A stretch of DNA of 64,000 nucleotides from Chelonoidis abingdonii (Eukaryota > Chordata > Testudines > Testudinidae), in assembly GCF_003597395.2 (NCBI RefSeq), contig NC_133773.1:63217754-63281753 (forward strand). Reading direction: 5' to 3'. The position numbers were made by a program, and so were the translations under genes. Position 1 is the first letter of the stretch; each line of letters opens with the position of its first letter. The notes below the pieces were generated by a model. The model made no database searches. It worked only from the letters and a program-made list of their open reading frames with translations, and was not told the DNA's origin. This document shows positions 52,001-60,279 of this stretch, in pieces.

Positions 52001-54970
52001 GCCAAGGCTACTCCCCACCCCTTCCCACAGAGATTGCTCTCCCTCTAGTACTGCTAGTTGCAAAGAGCCCCATAGCTCATCTGTTCAATTGCTTTACCTA
52101 GTCTGCAGTCAGATTTTGAATGTTAGGTACTGCACAGGTGAATTTTATGGGTCTGATTTTTAGAAGGACTTTAACTTGACCTCCAATTTTGAGTGCATTT
52201 TGTAACCATGGACGATTTTATGCTCAAACTTGGACCTTCTCACTTGAAAATGAGGCCTTATACATACAGATGCAATATACTTTCTTGTGCTATAAGGCTT
52301 TCATTGTACTAAGACATTCTCTACCTTCCTTTTTAGGCACACGGAGTGCTAAAGTTTAATAGTGATGTGAAAGAAAAGAAATTGGGCTAATACCTTTTGT
52401 TGTTTCTTTGTGATGTATAAAGAAAGCATCATTTTTTTAAAGAAGTCTAATACTGCCTCTTACATTAGAAATCAAGGTCTTAACTTCTCTAGAAGACTGA
52501 ATGAATTATTTATAATTATTTCAGTTTGAGTTGTGGTTGCTCAGCACTTCTGAGAACCATGTCATTAACTTCTTTGCTTCAGTTTCCCCATCTGTTTAAA
52601 GGGGGATACTTGTACCTACTCAGCTGAGTTATTGCAGGGTTAAATAGTCAAATGCTTTTAATGCATTTTGAAAATACAAAGTTTTTATTCATTCCTGAGT
52701 ATTAATTATACTATTGGGAATTTTTTGTAACTGAGTCTCCTAGGGTTCCATATTCTTCAAGTAGGGATCACAACGTTATCTTGTAGATTCAGTTATTCTC
52801 TGTCTCCACTGCTTACAGACAGGGAACATAACCCATCAGTCTGGATCTGTGTAGGAGAATTTGGAGAAAATAAATAACAGGTAAGAAATATAAACTTGGC
52901 GATGGGTCAAATTCATCCCTGGCACAACTTGATTCACTTCAGTGGAGTTTTAGTAGAAAAGAAGTTGCCTCATTTTACTCTGCTGCTAAATGGCCAGGTT
53001 ATGTCACCAGAGTTACAACCTTACTCTAAGTAGTCCCACTGAAATCAGTAGGATAGTTCATGAATACTCACTCAGTGTGGCAGAATATGGCACCCCAAAA
53101 TGTTTTTATTAAACACATCTTGAAAATAACACAAGTAAAATGAAAAGGGTGATAATACAAAATTGATATATATCACATGAAATATATGAATAACTGGAAT
53201 AATATAATATAAAGCACTTTTCTATACAGTATAAACAAATTATATTCTGTATTTATCAGAAGATGTTATGGGCCTGATGTTAATTTACATGACCATTTCA
53301 GAGCCAGAACAGTGTAAATAAATGTTTCTGGATAACTTAGTAATAACTGGTAATTGGAAGTCATAAAGATACTTTTTAAAAAATTACTTGATGAAAAGTA
53401 TCTTAATTTTTGACTCTCATCTTGCACTGGAACTCTGGTGCATGGGTCTGCCTGCACAGTTGTCAGTGAAGGATCAGAGCCTTTGCTTGCAAACTCATCA
53501 CATACTGATATATACGTTTTTGCTAATTTCCACTGTGAATGTTTGTTGAAATTAAATTTTGAAAAAAAATTCTTTTAGTCTCAACACTGAAAATAAAACT
53601 AAACATTCTAAATAGTTTCCATTTTTTAATTTCTCATTTTTTTTTCTTAACTAGGTCCTTTCTGATGATGCTTGAGCTTGCACTACTGCTGTTGGTCTCA
53701 TTCCTATTGGCTAAACGTTTATTCTCATTGACTTCATTAAGTTAATGCTTGCCAAAAAATTGAGGTACAGCATTTACAGAATTATGAGGATACTGCGGTG
53801 CAGACCTTAACCTTCACCTTAAACTGACTTTATTTTCAGTTCCCTCTGGAGATAGTGTCCAGTGATTTTTTGGAAATCAGAAGGTCTCCTTATGTCTAGA
53901 ATCAACTGTGCACCTTGTTTGGCTTGAACTACCATGAAGAGTGTAGTTACATGTTTGAAAAGTTCAGAATTTATTATTTTGGAGAAAAGGATAACACTGT
54001 ATGGTGTATGAGAATTACTGGGAAATAAAATGTGTTTTTTGGGAAACAACAATTACACAAATAGCATTTCTGTATTTTAAATGGTTTAATTTAAAGATTA
54101 GTGAAATTTTACATTTTATTTGTCTTTTAGCTTATGTTTGATTAATATAGTTTTTGTTTTAAAGGGATGATTTATTTAAAATTGTATTTTCCAGTAATAC
54201 CTTAAATGATAAGTAAAACTAGACTTTTATAAAAGGTTTGCAGTAATATGTAAATCAAATATTGGCAAAGTAATCTAGTTAGAATGCCTCACCATCCACA
54301 TTTCTGTAGTTTGAGAAGATTCTATCAGTTTGTATTGTAAATAATAATCTTAGAAAAAGGCAAAAATGAACTGGTTACACCTCTTCTTTCAGATATGAAA
54401 TCCCTGTATTTCAGTACCAGATCTAATTTGGAAAAAAATTAATATCTCGTGGTAGCAAGATAAATCAGAGATTGGTTTCTGCAAAGGTAGAACGATGCAA
54501 AACAAATTTTTTAGCGGAAAGATACCTTTCCAGTCAAATCTGTGACTGGTATAGAAATATATCAGTGAAGTGCAGGTATTTGTGTCACATAATGGTAAAA
54601 CAGGATTTGCAGTGTGACAGATCAGCATAGTCTCTATTGCTGTCATCAAAATATTGAGGATTGAAACATGTTAGAAACTGATTTTTTGTGTAGTAGTCTT
54701 TTGTCTCTTTGAATTAAATTTGTATCTATAGACTTACATGCAAAATAACTATTCATATGTTTATTTACAGCCTACAATTTTCATCGCAGCTCAGTAAATA
54801 GCATTGCCCCAGTTAGTGTCACTCTCTCTTCTGGGACACCCAGCATGCTTCCATACACATCAAGGCCTTATTTTTATCCAAGCTACCCCTTATCACCAAC
54901 AATTCTGCTTGCTAATGGCAGCCATGTTGGACAGCGAGTATATATCTCTAATGAGGCCTCGTTCTTTTGA
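19768..54970 (+). CDS. RBM46: RBM46, RNA-binding motif protein 46 (four coding exons joined)
   Basis: Germline RNA-binding protein of the A1CF/RBM47/SYNCRIP group; in mammals RBM46 binds mRNA and is needed for meiotic entry. Joining 19768-19918, 32970-33437, 34466-35248 and 54771-54970 gives 1,602 nt, 533 codons plus TGA, which matches the mammalian length. RRM1 is near residues 61-139 (RNP1 RGYAFVMY at 101-108), RRM2 near 141-223 (RNP1 NRGFAFVEY at 183-191) and RRM3 near 236-308 (VLYVRNL, then DYAFVHFF). A DND1-type dsRNA-binding domain starts near residue 366 (ERCTYSFF) and runs to about 468. The C-terminal tail ends SNEASFF. All introns are phase 1 and GT-AG, and no stop or frameshift interrupts the frame, so the gene looks intact. 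The start ATG is the first in its exon and gives the family N-terminus. Identification is from memory of the family; A1CF and RBM47 are paralogues but differ at both ends. Confidence 0.97.
20913..21369. mobile_element. Non-autonomous hAT element (same family as 40495-42565)
   Basis: The ends TAGGGCTGTCAAG and AACAGTCCTA are inverted repeats, with a perfect 8-bp target duplication TTAATAAC (20905-20912 and 21370-21377). The body shares ATTAATC-rich ends, AGAATACCATTT and ACAAATGTAGAATTATG with the larger element in the third coding intron. No coding capacity remains. Confidence 0.85.
21849..22077. mobile_element. hAT-type MITE with internal poly(T)
   Basis: Terminal inverted repeats CAGAGCTGGCTTTAG and CTAAAGCTGGCTCTG are flanked by CCTGTTGA (21841-21848) and CTTGTTGA (22078-22085), one mismatch. 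The 229-bp body is GC-rich except for a run of about 25 T near 21987-22010. Confidence 0.8.
22475..22640. repeat. Palindromic tRNA-like SINE dimer
   Basis: GTTAGAGCACTTCCTGGGAT followed by TTCAAGTCCC resembles a tRNA-derived SINE head. The inverse copy follows immediately (GGGGATTTGAAC ... CCTAACCACTGTGCTG). Two halves face each other around position 22555. It is not a tRNA gene because no complete cloverleaf can be drawn. Confidence 0.5.
23020..23185. repeat. GC-rich dispersed repeat, family unassigned
   Basis: GTGCTGATGGGAAGTGGGG to CCCCCACACTTTTAGG is a GC-rich island in AT-rich intron with the look of a repeat I have met in turtle DNA. No inverted ends or duplications were found. Confidence 0.35.
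23500..24960 (-). pseudogene. hAT transposase relic of the ZBED5/FAM200 type
   Basis: On the minus strand, in order, there is a BED zinc finger near 24930-24780 ([23 protein letters not shown]-x2-C and H-x4-H). A middle block near 24230-24050 reads [29 protein letters not shown] and LNLILQGG. A block near 23850-23738 reads [12 protein letters not shown] and LLSDHIF. These match the order in ZBED5/FAM200-like hAT transposases (BED, then the RNase H-like fold). Several stops and frame changes lie between blocks, so it is a dead copy. The dimerisation end near 23.3-23.5 kb is too decayed to follow, and the terminal repeats were not found. Confidence 0.7.
25340..25385. repeat. Homopolymer C run followed by A run
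   Basis: About 13 C followed by about 17 A near 25355-25383. The run lengths are likely to vary and to be error-prone in assembly. Confidence 0.8.
28746..29144 (-). mobile_element. Solo retroviral-type LTR inside the Harbinger element
   Basis: Read on the minus strand the unit starts TGTTAGAGTC and ends CTCTGACA, an inverted TGT...ACA pair. In that orientation a TATAAA (28901-28906) lies about 100 bp before AATAAA (28801-28806), which is followed by about 55 bp of possible U5. This is the expected U3-R-U5 order. The 399-bp size fits an LTR. I found no matching target duplication, and no internal viral genes lie beside it, so this is a solo LTR. Confidence 0.65.
29470..29730 (+). pseudogene. 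Harbinger Myb/SANT-like DNA-binding protein relic
   Basis: Plus-strand frames give [41 protein letters not shown], then [11 protein letters not shown] and AYQKTAP. This is the order seen in Myb/SANT-like (MSANTD-type) accessory proteins of Harbinger elements, which bind the transposon ends and help the transposase into the nucleus. Stops follow VQLQL and IKELR, so the frame is broken. It lies downstream of and antisense to the transposase relic. Confidence 0.7.
30141..31344 (-). pseudogene. Harbinger (HARBI1-like) DDE transposase relic
   Basis: Minus-strand blocks: [19 protein letters not shown] and [18 protein letters not shown] (helix-turn-helix region), [30 protein letters not shown] (first catalytic Asp), [10 protein letters not shown], and [10 protein letters not shown] (catalytic Glu), then [11 protein letters not shown]. 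The family is PIF/Harbinger, which cuts and pastes DNA at TTA-like sites. The second catalytic Asp is Asn here (ILGN near 30472), a TAG interrupts near 30443, and about ten residues are missing after FGRL. It cannot be an active transposase. HARBI1 itself is a domesticated relative, but this copy has no sign of being maintained. Confidence 0.85.
31485..31975. repeat. GC-rich dispersed repeat, truncated
   Basis: Starts TTTGTCACGGTGGTTGCAGA and ends GGTATAAGTCATGGACAGGTCAC. The middle is GC-rich and gives long spurious open frames on both strands. The inverted pair GTGGTTGCAGAAGT / GCAACCACTGTAACTTCTGC is seen at the left. I believe this is a common turtle element whose right end is missing. 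Confidence 0.5.
32261..32665. mobile_element. mariner/Tigger-like MITE, host of a nested hAT MITE
   Basis: Starts CAGTGAAACCCTGCTATAAC and ends GTTATTACAAGGTTTGACTG, inverted repeats that are partly decayed, with the dinucleotide TA on each side (32259-32260 and 32666-32667). TA duplication and CAGT ends fit the Tc1/mariner superfamily, Tigger type. No transposase remains. Confidence 0.7.
32363..32577. mobile_element. hAT-type MITE nested in the Tigger-like MITE
   Basis: Perfect inverted ends CAGTGGTCCCCAATGC and GCATTGGGGACCACTG. The flanks GTTTAAGT and GTATTAGC match at only 5 of 8 positions, so the target duplication has decayed. The interior is GC-rich and non-coding. Confidence 0.75.
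32970..33437 (+). CDS. RBM46: RBM46 second coding exon (RRM1 and most of RRM2)
   Basis: The acceptor is TTTTTTAAG before 32970 and the donor is CAG|GTAAGC at 33438. The exon is 468 nt, a whole number of codons, so phase 1 is kept. It begins by completing Gly51 and continues [16 protein letters not shown]. It carries both RNP motifs of RRM1 and the RNP motifs of RRM2, and ends at KLIPG. Codon use and the protein are typical of a strongly conserved vertebrate gene. Confidence 0.97.
33438..34465 (+). other. RBM46 second coding intron
   Basis: 1,028 bp with GTAAGC and CCTAG ends. It holds a GA-rich tract near 33600-33740. No repeat or nested gene recognised. Confidence 0.85.
34466..35248 (+). 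CDS. RBM46: RBM46 third coding exon (RRM3 and dsRNA-binding domain)
   Basis: The acceptor is GTCCTAG before 34466 and the donor is TAG|GTAAGT at 35249. The exon is 783 nt, again a whole number of codons. It starts [19 protein letters not shown], the end of RRM2 and linker. RRM3 starts with Lys236. The DND1-type dsRNA-binding domain (from Glu366 to about residue 468) includes the conserved stretches [10 protein letters not shown] and [13 protein letters not shown]. An open frame upstream of 34466 is intron read-through and is not coding. Confidence 0.97.
35249..36430 (+). other. Start of the 19.5-kb RBM46 third coding intron
   Basis: AT-rich intron with short open frames only. Nothing recognised. 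Confidence 0.5.
36500..38640 (-). pseudogene. hAT transposon relic with BED finger and dimerisation domain
   Basis: Minus-strand order from high to low coordinate: BED-type zinc finger at 38620-38387 ([18 protein letters not shown]-x2-C and H-x3-C), a block at 37932-37699 ([34 protein letters not shown]), a block at 37182-36754 ([31 protein letters not shown]), and the hAT C-terminal dimerisation motif at about 36660-36540 ([25 protein letters not shown]). The gaps between blocks carry stops or frameshifts. No terminal repeats or target duplication were fixed. The transposase would act in the nucleus on hAT ends, but this copy is dead. Confidence 0.8.
39014..39072. repeat. (TG)n tract followed by a 13-bp perfect hairpin
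   Basis: TG repeats at about 39014-39032 run into GTTAGATGCCCAT (39031-39043), whose exact inverse ATGGGCATCTAAC follows at 39060-39072 after a 16-nt loop. Confidence 0.85.
39826..40272. mobile_element. GC-rich DNA-transposon MITE with inverted ends
   Basis: The left end, AGCACCGACTTCCC ... GGGAGCTCAACC, is the inverse of the right end, GGAGCACCCATGGAATCGGCACCT. The pyrimidine-rich left half and purine-rich right half meet at the palindrome AAACAGCTGTTTGGCG near 40095. Several long open frames arise on both strands from this composition and are not genes. Exact edges and target duplication not fixed. Confidence 0.6.
40495..42565 (+). mobile_element. Fold-back hAT transposon with a transposase 3' remnant and a nested hAT
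   Basis: Ends TAGGGCTGTCAATTAA and AATTGCTTGACAGCCTTA. The left arm (to about 41095) is an inverse copy of the right arm (from about 42100), so the two hundreds-of-bases-long arms could pair. On the + strand the right part encodes the end of a hAT transposase: [21 protein letters not shown] near 41252-41314, then the dimerisation motif [20 protein letters not shown] near 42147-42206. A TAG interrupts the frame and another hAT (41553-42091) splits it. Candidate 8-bp flanks are GTTTGTAG and GTTCCTAA, 5 of 8 matching. Confidence 0.8.
41553..42091. mobile_element. hAT element nested in the fold-back hAT
   Basis: Ends CAGGGGTCTTGAACTCAA and GGGAGTTTGAGACCCCTG are inverted repeats. Target duplications CATTAGTG (41545-41552) and CTTTAGTG (42092-42099) differ at one base. 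Removing it rejoins the host element's GGAATCATTAGTG and AACTAGCATGTAAATATC segments. No transposase domain recognised within it. Confidence 0.85.
42570..42760. repeat. Tandem hairpins of a Harbinger-like MITE
   Basis: GCATTAATGTAA / TTACATTAATGC pair near 42578-42616. ATAGTTCAAACTGT (42701-42714) is the exact inverse of ACAGTTTGAACTAT (42722-42735). The following GCAGTGTAGACAAGCTC resembles a Harbinger right end. The left end was not found. Confidence 0.5.
43590..43792 (+). mobile_element. Probable DIRS-type terminal-repeat fragment
   Basis: The end GACTTGAAGAACAACGGTTA followed by CTGGTAAGTAACCTCTCTTT is a run I associate with the right terminus of turtle DIRS elements. It lies 2 kb before a decayed DIRS copy in the same orientation, but is separated from it by unrelated sequence. 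Family call is from memory. Confidence 0.4.
45755..48845 (+). pseudogene. Decayed, internally deleted DIRS-like retrotransposon
   Basis: The left end, TCTTCAAGTATAGGTGCTCC with CAGGGAGGAGCCGACC, parallels the left end of the copy at 59.9 kb. Gag traces follow: [23 protein letters not shown] near 46250-46310, and [32 protein letters not shown] and DDLPF at 48354-48506, the last block closely paralleling SLQASLDAADLAART, SWLQASGLPPELQQT and QDLPF of the other copy. After 48600 only short pieces of the polymerase region remain ([12 protein letters not shown] near 48725, compare LIGHMASCTFVT). It has many stops, a large internal deletion and a nested hAT MITE. Confidence 0.75.
46396..46705. mobile_element. 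hAT-type MITE nested in the DIRS relic
   Basis: Begins CAGGGGTCGACAACC and ends GGTTGCCTAACTCG, partly decayed inverted repeats. A perfect 8-bp duplication GTCTATAC lies at 46388-46395 and 46706-46713. The body (GGTGTGCCAAGTCTTCATTT, GTGCCACTGAAAATCAG, GCCTTTGGCACATGTGCCAT) matches a family I know as abundant in turtles. Non-coding. Confidence 0.9.
48846..52550 (+). other. RBM46 third coding intron, mostly plain sequence
   Basis: 49584-49706 is a 120-bp palindromic MITE (AAGGGCCAAATTTTGATATC against GGATATTAAATTCTGGCCTT). 52140-52260 may be another. Nothing else recognised; no splice-consistent extra exon of RBM46 is needed. Confidence 0.5.
52558..52690 (+). repeat. MIR-type SINE fragment
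   Basis: CTTCAGTTTCCCCATCTGTT followed by GGGGGATACTTGTACCTACT and a GTTAAATAGTCAAATGC tail follows the MIR order in sense. Confidence 0.65.
54771..54970 (+). CDS. RBM46: RBM46 last coding exon (C-terminal tail)
   Basis: The acceptor TTATTTACAG precedes 54771. The exon supplies residues 468-533, starting [20 protein letters not shown] and ending SNEASFF, then TGA at 54968-54970. This tail is rich in Ser, Pro and Tyr and is probably disordered. It lies 19.5 kb from the previous exon and is read in a different frame from the longest open frame nearby, so it is easily missed by simple ORF calling. Confidence 0.95.
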
Positions 54971-55990
54971 AGAAAAAGTTATACAGCATTACTATGAAAG
55001 TTTTTTTCAATTTTAGTTTTTAATTCGGTCTACACTGTTCATTTTCATGAGTAAAATATATTTATTTCCATATAGGGAACTTTTCACATTTCAGTAAATA
55101 TAAGCATTTTACTAAGCATTTGTCAAAAGATAAAGTTCAAAAAAGTTTCTTTTCTTGGCCTGTGTACTGTAGATTGATGCTCTTTTATCTGTTTATGGTT
55201 CCTGGTCAAAATGTGGGCAATAGAACCCAGTGGTTTATGTTAAGAATTTTTCTAATAATTACTTTACTGAACAGTATCTCTTTAATTTAATCTGTGCAAA
55301 TATTGGTTGTAATCTTGTTACCAAGGATCACTCTTATGTTGAAGATTAGTAGTTATTTAGTGAGAAGGCAACTATTATGTGGCCGAAAAATAATGCAAAA
55401 GGAAGATTTTAAGAAACTTTTTTTTAACTTTAAAGAAATAATTTACTATTGTGGTCCTTTGAATAGTTTTAGTAATAGAGTAAATTATCTTACTTTTTGT
55501 GCTGTTCATTTATTCAGAGTTAAAATTGTTAACTTCGTCTGTGTTTTGGTATTACCTGTATAGTAGTTCTGTTTTAAAAGAGTTGTGCTGTTTTTTTTAA
55601 ATGTTGAAATCATGTGTTAATTTCTGTACTTGAATTCAAATATTTTGACATTAAATTTATGCTGTTCTTCAAAAGATATTTGTGGGATTTGTATATATTG
55701 TTGAATGTTCAACATTGTTTACAGTAATTTTAGAGACAAGTGGATAGAGTTATAGGGCCTCGTTCTCCCCCCAGTGGAAGTACTTACATATATGAACTTA
55801 TCTGTAAGCACATGCTTTGAGGTTAAAATAACTTTATTTTAGAGATGGTGTGTGAATGGGGTGGAGGTTTGTAAACTAGCTTGGCATGTTTCACTGTTAC
55901 ATAAGAAAATTTGATGTGGACCAACCTTGGGACTCTTGTTCCTTTGGTCAGTGAAGCTTAAACATGAAGCAAATATAAATAAATGCTAAT
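54971..55990 (+). other. RBM46: RBM46 3' untranslated region (end approximate)
   Basis: AT-rich sequence after the RBM46 stop. Two poly(A) signal candidates are seen: ATTAAA at 55650-55655, followed 25-50 nt later by GT-rich sequence, and AATAAA at 55978-55983. I cannot choose between them from sequence alone. Open frames here are short and not conserved-looking. Confidence 0.55.
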
Positions 55991-58150
55991 ATTGTTTAAC
56001 TGTCAGTTCAGGAATAACATGGATGGCTGGTATAGGAGAGGAATTCAAAACATCAGTCTAGTAGACTTTTGTTTTTGGTATAAGAAAAAAGTACTTCAGT
56101 TTTTATTATATTGTACAATGTTCAAATTGATTCCTTAGAACAGGGAATTTTAACCTGAGAGTGAGGCACAAATTGCCTGGTATAATCTACAATTTTGAAT
56201 TTGAATTTGGGGTATCAGAAATCCTTTGTCTTTGCTCAGATCAATTTTTTAATAATTTTCATGATGATTTCTTTAATATTGAAGCACTCTTTAACCAATC
56301 AGTCGTGCATATGTGAAAATATGCTGAGTTTTGTACATATACAAGAACACACAATTCATTTGATATTGATAGTATATTTATTAATAACCTTTTAAAACCC
56401 TTCCCCTGGGATTAGCATTCGATCACACTAGGGTTAAACATAACACTTGCAGTAGTCTGTACAAAAGTGTGAAATATTCCAGTAATGCTTTTGAGGGAAT
56501 CTTCTTATGTGGGGTGGGCCATGCAAAGCCCTCTGGGACATTAAAGCCTGTTGTCTGTGCAGAGTAATCACGAGTGTAGAGGTTATATGTGGAGCCTCCA
56601 TACCACTTACCAATAGGCCAGCAGGGAGGGTTTCTTGGCGCAGGCTGTGGGATGGTTATGGGATTTCATGACTACTCATCTAATGAGGCAAGGTGAGGTA
56701 TCACACATTTTGTATGAAGCCTGTAGGATAGAATAATTATTGCAGGTACTACATTGCAGCCATGCAGCCGCAATGGCGGTTTTAACCTGTGCACCCTCAC
56801 GTCATACTCTGAGCAAAAACCACATGTGCTTTGCAAAGGGGAATGAATTTGATCCTTTTCAGATTATCATTGTGACTTTAGTAACCAGATTCATAATGAT
56901 TTTCCCTAAGGTAATTCAAGCTACTGTTGCTGTACAAAATGCTGACTGACCAAAAGTATAAAGTCTTAAAAAGAACTTGTTAAAATTGAATTGTATTAGC
57001 TTACTTACAGCCTTAAGTTGTACATTGCTTACATTGCTGAATGTATGCATTCCTGGAAATTTTCGTTCCTCTGAGAGGAAAGTTCATCTGATCATTCTGG
57101 AGTTAACAGTGTTGTAAGGAATAAGCTAAAGAAATGGCTAGTATACAGTGCATGTTGATCCATTTGTGGATTTGTGTGTATATACACTTTATATAGAGTA
57201 AGCAATTTTAAAAAATCTCAGCAAATGCATCTGCCTGAGTGCCTTCTCCTTTGATACTTTACACAAATTCACTGATTACACAGTGTTCAGATAATTGAGA
57301 AATCTCTCAATGGAACCTGTTAATCTTCAGGAAGGACAGTTGTCAAAGCTTTTCTTACTGAATTTTGAAAAACTATAGGAAAAAAATTGAATTGTGTACT
57401 GTGATTTATACTCATATTGTACATGCTGGTCAAAAAGAAGTGGAATCCATTTACCAATCTGTGATACAATAAATAGTTTAGTTTTGAGAGTGGATGCTGC
57501 AAGGGTATATAACAAATCTTGGAAAGATTCTTTTTTGTGTGTGTAAGTCATCCTGTGCTAAGCCCTCTTGTTACCAATTAACCATTAAAGCTGTGTTAAA
57601 TCAGAGAATTCCCCCAGGATCAGGGAAGTTGACATGGACAACTCTGTGCTCTGTCCTACTAAGGTGTGTGCTGGGAGCCACAGGGGTATGGCCAGAGTTT
57701 GCGGCATTCTGGCAGTCTCTGCTAGTGGGGTCGTTACAGGCCACCACAACTTGGAGCAGTCCCAAGGCCTAAAATTTATGGTTCTGGCTGAATAGCTCTG
57801 GGGCTTGGCGTGTCAAAGATGGTTGCAAAATACTTTTTCCCATCCTGCCCCTGTCCTGTGCACTGAATACTGTTCTGATACTTCTGAAGATGGGGGTCAT
57901 TGTAATTAAATATTTAAGTGACCCATTCAGGATTTGAATCTTGGTGCTGAAAGCTGGCACTCTAACCAACAGCATCATGCTACTTATCAGGAATATTGCT
58001 CCTTCATAAAGAATTGCCTAACATATTTATGACCAGCCTGCTACTGCAGATGCAGTATGATACTAGGGTTCTGTGGCAGAAGCAGGAAAAGCAGCTGCCA
58101 AAGTACTCCTGATAGTTAATTCCTTAATACTAACTGAATATCTGTACCTA
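55990..58150. other. Downstream intergenic; nothing recognised with confidence
   Basis: AT-rich sequence past the RBM46 3'UTR. A possible tRNA-like SINE tail is near 57900-57985 (GATTTGAATCTTGGTGCTG, CACTCTAACCAACAGC). No gene seen. Confidence 0.4.
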
Positions 58151-58159
58151 CAAAGTGTT

Positions 58160-58295
58160 TTCTATCCAAGGAACTCAGAGAGCTTTACAATAATAGTCTT
58201 ACAGAACTTCTGTAAGGTAGCTATTATTCCCATTTTACAGATTGGGAAACCAGGGCACAGTGCAATTAAATGACTGGCACAGAGTCACCCAGGAC
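58160..58295 (-). repeat. MIR-type SINE fragment, reverse
   Basis: CATTTTACAGATTGGGAAAC, CAGGGCACAG and CACAGAGTCACCCAGGACCT are the inverse of the MIR core and tail order. Confidence 0.65.
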
Positions 58296-58844
58296 CTGAT
58301 TTTAAAAAAGGCATTTAGGCACCTAAAGCTGCAGATTGATGTTTAGTAAGATTTTCAAAAGCACCTAGTGGTCTAACTCCCATTTTTGTAAAATACTTTA
58401 GAGCATTTATACATGCTACGTAAGTGCAAAGTATAATTATTTATTACTGTTTATCAAATGGCATCTCCACTTTGGGAATCTCCAGTGGGAGTTAGGTGCC
58501 TAGTGGAATTTTCAAGTGTCTATAGCCAACTACTAACTTTTTAAAAACAAACAAACAACTGTCCCACAAATCTGTGGCAGATAGAACTTAGACCTTGTTA
58601 TTCTCAGTCTTCCACTTTAACAGCTAGGCACTGCCTAAATAAAACTAGGTAATATAGACTCGCATAGCAGCCATAGATTAGGGCATGAGCCAGAACTGAA
58701 CTAAAGTTGCATAGCAGGAAAGGTGTGCTAAATTTAACACCTTTTAAGCACAGTACTGGTGCCAGGCTTGCAGGCGATAGTAGGGATTCCATTTAATAAA
58801 CAAAATAGTATTAACTAATGATACTCCTCCCCCCCCCAATATAA

Positions 58845-58995
58845 CATCTAAAGGCTTGAAAGTGCTTTACAAAGATGGGTAATATTTTACAGATGGGGAA
58901 ATTGAGGCACAGAAAGCATTGACTTGCCTGACATCACAGGTTGAATCACTGACCAAATCAGAACTGGAGCCTAGATATGTTATGCCATTAATAAA
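58845..58995 (-). repeat. MIR-type SINE fragment, reverse
   Basis: TTTTACAGATGGGGAAATTG, AGGCACAGAAAGC, CTTGCCTGACATCACAGGTT and AGAACTGGAGCCTAG follow inverse MIR order closely. Confidence 0.75.
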
Positions 58996-59589
58996 GAACT
59001 AATTAAGTGGATTCTCCTTTACTAATTATATTATCTTGTTTCTTGGGCATTTATTTTTTATGCTGCAACAGGGTGTAACTGCAATTGACTTCCAATTTCC
59101 TGCAGAGGGAGGCATTTGCCAGTACATAAAAACAAGGACTTCAAGTTAAATGATCCTTTTAACGCTGGAAGGGGTAGCTTTATATAGCAAAAATGCTAAA
59201 CCTTTCTCCTCAAACCAAACTATGGAATTCAAATAGTATGTGTCATCCAAAAAGGCTTTTTTATTCATTTATTGCGTAAAAGTCTATTTTCTGTGTAAAA
59301 GTATATACTGGAAGATGAATAGCTCCAATCCAGCACAGTTATTTCCAGGAAAATGAAATCATGTCATTTATTTTTGCCAATAGCTGTACTGATCAAATAT
59401 ACAGAAAAGTGAGTTCTCTCACTTCTACATCACCAGCAACTGGAGCATTATATAGGAGAAAACTCCCTTCATCACTGTAAAGTGAATAATGCATTGTGAA
59501 CAACACTGCCAGTGGCATGTTTTCTATCAAAGGCATATTGTTTTAAACTACCAAGAAATCACTTATTTTCTTGAGTGCTACAAGAGAGC

Positions 59590-59800
59590 ATTGGATCATC
59601 TAGTTTGACTTGTAGTATAACCCAGGCAATAGAATTTCAAATGACTACCCCTGTATTGAGAGAAATAATGTATTTGACTGAAGAAATGCATCCAGTCTTG
59701 ATGTGAAGATAAGAAGAGATGGAGAATCCACCACTTCTCAAATCTGATAGCATAAATGTTACAGCATTGTATATAGCTCTCTAACAACTCAAAACAATGC
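59590..59800 (-). mobile_element. CR1 LINE fragment, reverse
   Basis: GGATCATCTAGTTTGACTTG, TATAACCCAGGCAATAGAAT and GATGGAGAATCCACCACTTC are inverse CR1 3'-region motifs (compare TAGATGATC near 13310 on the other strand). Decayed and short. Confidence 0.65.
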
Positions 59801-60279
59801 TGTATTTTATTGTTCATATACTTTAATGCTTACTATACAGCAGTTTGTGCAAATTTTTGAAACTTGAGCCCTGTTTAGGAAAATGAAACAACTACACTTC
59901 GAGTGCTTGCTCATATCGATTCCCATTAGGTGTGTGCGTGCCGCGTGCACGCTTGTCGGAAGATTTTTACCCTAGCAACACTCGGTGGGTCATCTGGGTC
60001 GACCCCTGGAGTGGTGCCGCTATAGCGCCGGATATATACCCCTGCCGACCCAACAGCCCTTCAATTCCTTCTTACTGCCCGTGACGGTCGTTGGAACTGC
60101 GGAGTGTTGCTTTGCTGATCTCCACATCCCTAGCTTCTCGTAGTTCTTTGCTCTTTACCGCGTTTATAGTTCGAGTTCTTCTAGTTATAGTTAGTGTTAG
60201 TACTTCTATTCATAGTTAGTGTATATAGTTGAAGGGGGGATCGGGGATTAGCCCCTTTCCTCCACCCCGGTGCAGGCCC

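Noticed and set aside
54804..55016. Open frame overlapping RBM46 last exon in another frame
   Set aside because: The RBM46 frame through the same bases matches the family tail and ends at 54970; this one is a shadow.
60229..60279. Upstream extension of the DIRS gag frame
   Set aside because: It begins at a TTG in the leader; the first ATG in frame at 60280 gives the usual N-terminus before the Cys cluster.
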